Below are positions 26,291 to 27,728 of a stretch of DNA of 27,728 nt, one piece after another. The notes below the pieces were generated by a model. The model was given only the letters and a program-made list of their open reading frames with translations. It had not been told where the DNA came from and ran no database searches. Within the stretch, counting starts at the first letter, position 1. The number at the start of each line of letters is the position of its first letter. Made by a program: the position numbers and the translations under genes. This DNA comes from Paenibacillus sp. (lineage in GTDB: Bacteria; Bacillota; Bacilli; Paenibacillales; NBRC-103111): contig JARBUQ010000004.1 of the NCBI GenBank assembly GCA_029239545.1, positions 1 to 27,728 of the forward strand. Reading direction: 5' to 3'.

Positions 26291-27211
26291 CTAGCGCTTG
26301 CGGCGCAGGACGAGCGGCGTTACTACCGCCGCGATTAATACGATCGCAATCGCGATTGCGATCCCGTACCTCAGCGAGCCTGATCCAGGCTCGCTCTCGC
26401 CTCCCGCGGCCAGCGCGGGAGGTGTGTTGCTCGCGCCTGCGCTAGCAGTCGGCGCGGCTGTGTTGCTCGCGCCTGCGCTAGCAGTCGGCGCGGCTGTGTT
26501 GCTCGCGCCTGCGCTAGCAGTTGGCGCGAGGGTGCTGCTCGCGCCTGCGCTAGCAGTCGGCGCGGGGGCGTTGCTCGCGCCTGCGCTAGCGGTTGGCGCG
26601 GGGGTGCTGCTCGCGCCTGCGCTAGCGGTCGGCGCGGGGGTGCTGCTCGCGCCTGCGCTAGCGGTCGGCGCGGGGGCGTTGCTCGCGCCTATGCTGGCTG
26701 TCGGCGCGGCTGTTTCAGCCGGCGCAGCCGTTGCCGCAGGCTGCGCGGCCTGGACCTTGTTCGCATCAAATACGAGGCGAACCGTGTAATCGTGGTCGTA
26801 GCCGAGTGATTTGACGGCTACGTGCATTTTCACAGCCGGAGGCGTGAACAAATCCTCAACTTCAAAACGCACCACTCTCGTATCAGCGGCAGCATCGCTG
26901 CTGATCACTTTGGCGTCGGCATATGTACTCCCCTGCGGAACCTGGAACAACGTAATCCATGCGCTATGGTTCAGTTGAATTTGCACCGTTGCTCGTCCAT
27001 TCTCCAAGGTCACTTGTGCCGGCTTTTCAAAGTAATCATTTGCTATGGAGACGGACTCATCATCTGGTTTCTTAACCGTATACTCAACCGTATAATTTCC
27101 GTCAGTAAGCTTGGTAATCGCATGCGCATCAGGCACCTCAACGATCACACCGAACAGTGCGCTCAGGGCAAAGGCCAGCATCAATGCCGGAATAGCTACC
27201 AGCTTCTTCAT
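26291..27211 (-). CDS. isdC: IsdC-like NEAT haem-relay protein with Pro/Ala/Ser/Thr repeat spacer and membrane anchor
   Basis: 306 residues; GAGGAGAC precedes the ATG. Signal peptide about 1-31. The single NEAT domain (about 33-150) closely resembles IsdC: SIANDYFEKPA (55-65), LNHSAWIT (80-87) and the haem-ligating Tyr138/Tyr142 pair in YDHDY. Residues 170-265 are eight 12-residue repeats of PTASAGAS(N/S)TPA type, probably an extended spacer through the wall. The C-terminus is a membrane helix (about 282-302) with the basic tail RRKR, but no LPXTG or NPQTN sorting motif is found before it. So it is likely held in the membrane and not linked to peptidoglycan by sortase B. It should pass haem from the SLH-anchored NEAT protein to IsdE. 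First gene of the operon, behind a Fur box. Confidence 0.93.
   Translation of the reverse strand: MKKLVAIPALMLAFALSALFGVIVEVPDAHAITKLTDGNYTVEYTVKKPDDESVSIANDYFEKPAQVTLENGRATVQIQLNHSAWITLFQVPQGSTYADAKVISSDAAADTRVVRFEVEDLFTPPAVKMHVAVKSLGYDHDYTVRLVFDANKVQAAQPAATAAPAETAAPTASIGASNAPAPTASAGASSTPAPTASAGASSTPAPTASAGASNAPAPTASAGASSTLAPTASAGASNTAAPTASAGASNTAAPTASAGASNTPPALAAGGESEPGSGSLRYGIAIAIAIVLIAAVVTPLVLRRKR
26417..26704 (-). repeat. Eight in-frame 36-bp tandem repeats within the isdC-like gene
   Basis: Eight units of exactly 36 bp encode 12-residue Pro/Thr/Ala/Ser/Gly repeats with few changes. The units are richer in G+C than the rest of the gene and carry GCTAGC/GCGC palindromic words, so copy number could change by slippage without breaking the frame. 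Confidence 0.95.
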
Positions 27212-27255
27212 GTCTCCTCATATCCTCCTTGAATAAAACCAGCTAAAGCACCCTA

Positions 27256-27285
27256 AGTATAACACCCTAATCCAGATCGTATCAA
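27256..27285 (-). promoter_or_regulatory. Promoter of the haem-uptake operon
   Basis: On the - strand, -35 TTGATA (27285-27280) and -10 TATACT (27261-27256) have an 18-bp spacer and lie about 45 bases before the isdC-like start. Confidence 0.7.
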
Positions 27286-27286
27286 T

Positions 27287-27305
27287 AATAATAAGAATCA
27301 TTATC
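27287..27305 (-). promoter_or_regulatory. Fur box
   Basis: GATAATGATTCTTATTATT matches 15 of 19 bases of the classic Fur consensus and lies directly against the -35 of the haem operon. Iron-loaded Fur should block transcription here. No second Fur box was seen inside the operon. Confidence 0.8.
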
Positions 27306-27309
27306 AACG

Positions 27310-27532
27310 TAATGTGTCTAAAGTTTGGACAACCCTTATTTCCCCGTAAATCTTTCCCCCAGCTATTGGGCTGAGCACTCATTTACTTAATCGGGATGCT
27401 ATCGCTTTTGCACTCCTTCTACTTTATCAAAGTAAACTGTTAATAAAACAAACCCAACTAATCCCTGTGAAAAATCGCAGCTGATTTGAATAGTAGGGCA
27501 AAGCGTTACTACTCAGCTACTGCCGTATGTAC
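27310..27532. other. Intergenic stretch without recognised features
   Basis: Together with the promoter region this makes a 321-base gap upstream of the isdC-like gene. Beyond the Fur box it is AT-rich with no supported ORF, RNA gene or clear hairpin. Confidence 0.6.
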
Positions 27533-27728
27533 CCTCCGAAGGCGGAGATACTCGAAAAAGTCGAGCATCTCTCGCCGATTGGGGCCTCCGAAGGTTGAGA
27601 TACTCGAAAAAGTCGAGCATCTCTCGCCGATTAGGCCCTCCGAAGGCCGAGATACTCGAATAAGTCGAGCATCTCTCGCCGATTGGGGCCTCCGAAGGTC
27701 GAGATACTCGTATAAGTCGAGCATCCCT
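27533..27728. repeat. 52-bp tandem array of hairpin-forming units, running off the window
   Basis: Four units start at 27533, 27585, 27637 and 27689, each with CCTCCGAAGG at exactly 52-bp spacing; the last is cut by the window end. Each unit contains GAGATACTCGA and TCGAGCATCTC around a 5-base loop: a hairpin with two 5-bp stems and one A-C mismatch. Changes between units fall mostly in the loop, in two bases before the stem and in the GATTGGGG stretch. The 52-bp period is not a multiple of three, so the array is not a coding repeat. Confidence 0.93.

Noticed and set aside
26298..26789. 163-codon + strand ORF
   Set aside because: It is the reverse shadow of the Pro/Ala/Ser/Thr repeat region of the isdC-like gene and has no ribosome site.
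27509..27724. 71-codon - strand ORF across the terminal repeat array
   Set aside because: The 52-bp period shifts frame in each unit, there is no ribosome site, and the sequence is explained by the palindromic repeat.
27533..27728. CRISPR-like regular repeats
   Set aside because: The whole 52-bp unit repeats, with no unique spacers between repeats, and no cas gene is present.

Overview
The window looks like chromosomal DNA of a Paenibacillus-type Gram-positive bacterium. This is inferred from YesM/YesN-style sensor and AraC-type regulators, an Lpl-type ABC importer, a Bacillus-type Des desaturase, S-layer (SLH) anchoring, an Isd-type haem locus, strong AGGAGG-like ribosome sites and moderate GC. 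No rRNA, tRNA, transposase, phage gene or CRISPR array was seen.

Left and centre (1-19123) form a catabolic island on the + strand. A first operon (1-4780) holds the 3' end of a large beta-rich protein, a Gfo/Idh/MocA oxidoreductase, a two-part protein (amidotransferase-like plus NodB/deacetylase-like) and an M55 D-aminopeptidase. It ends at a strong terminator (4817-4846). A YesM/YesN two-component pair (5003-7850) follows. Then comes a compact nine-gene operon (7968-19123): lipoprotein binding protein, two permeases, an 832-residue protein that I read as probable alpha/alpha-toroid plus beta-sandwich, a PhyH-type dioxygenase, an M81 (MlrC-like) metallohydrolase, an SDR, a class III aminotransferase and a HUMPS-family (hexulose-phosphate synthase-like) enzyme. 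My reading is import of an oligosaccharide or glycoconjugate, intracellular cleavage, amide or peptide hydrolysis, oxidation, transamination and aldol or decarboxylation chemistry. The substrate is unknown, and this enzyme combination is the best candidate here for an undescribed system. A shared AAATAGTTYC motif lies upstream of both the sensor-kinase gene and the transporter operon.

A bidirectional terminator (19186-19245) closes the island. On the - strand lie a membrane-anchored coiled-coil protein, the membrane-lipid desaturase des and an orphan receiver-domain protein.

The right end (22085-27211, - strand) is a five-gene haem-uptake operon, transcribed isdC-like, NEAT-NEAT-SLH, isdE, isdF, ATPase, behind a good promoter overlapped by a Fur box. 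It differs from the staphylococcal Isd system: surface proteins are held by a C-terminal membrane helix and by SLH domains rather than by sortase, and no sortase B or haem oxygenase gene is in view. The window ends in a 52-bp tandem array of hairpin-forming units that runs off the edge.
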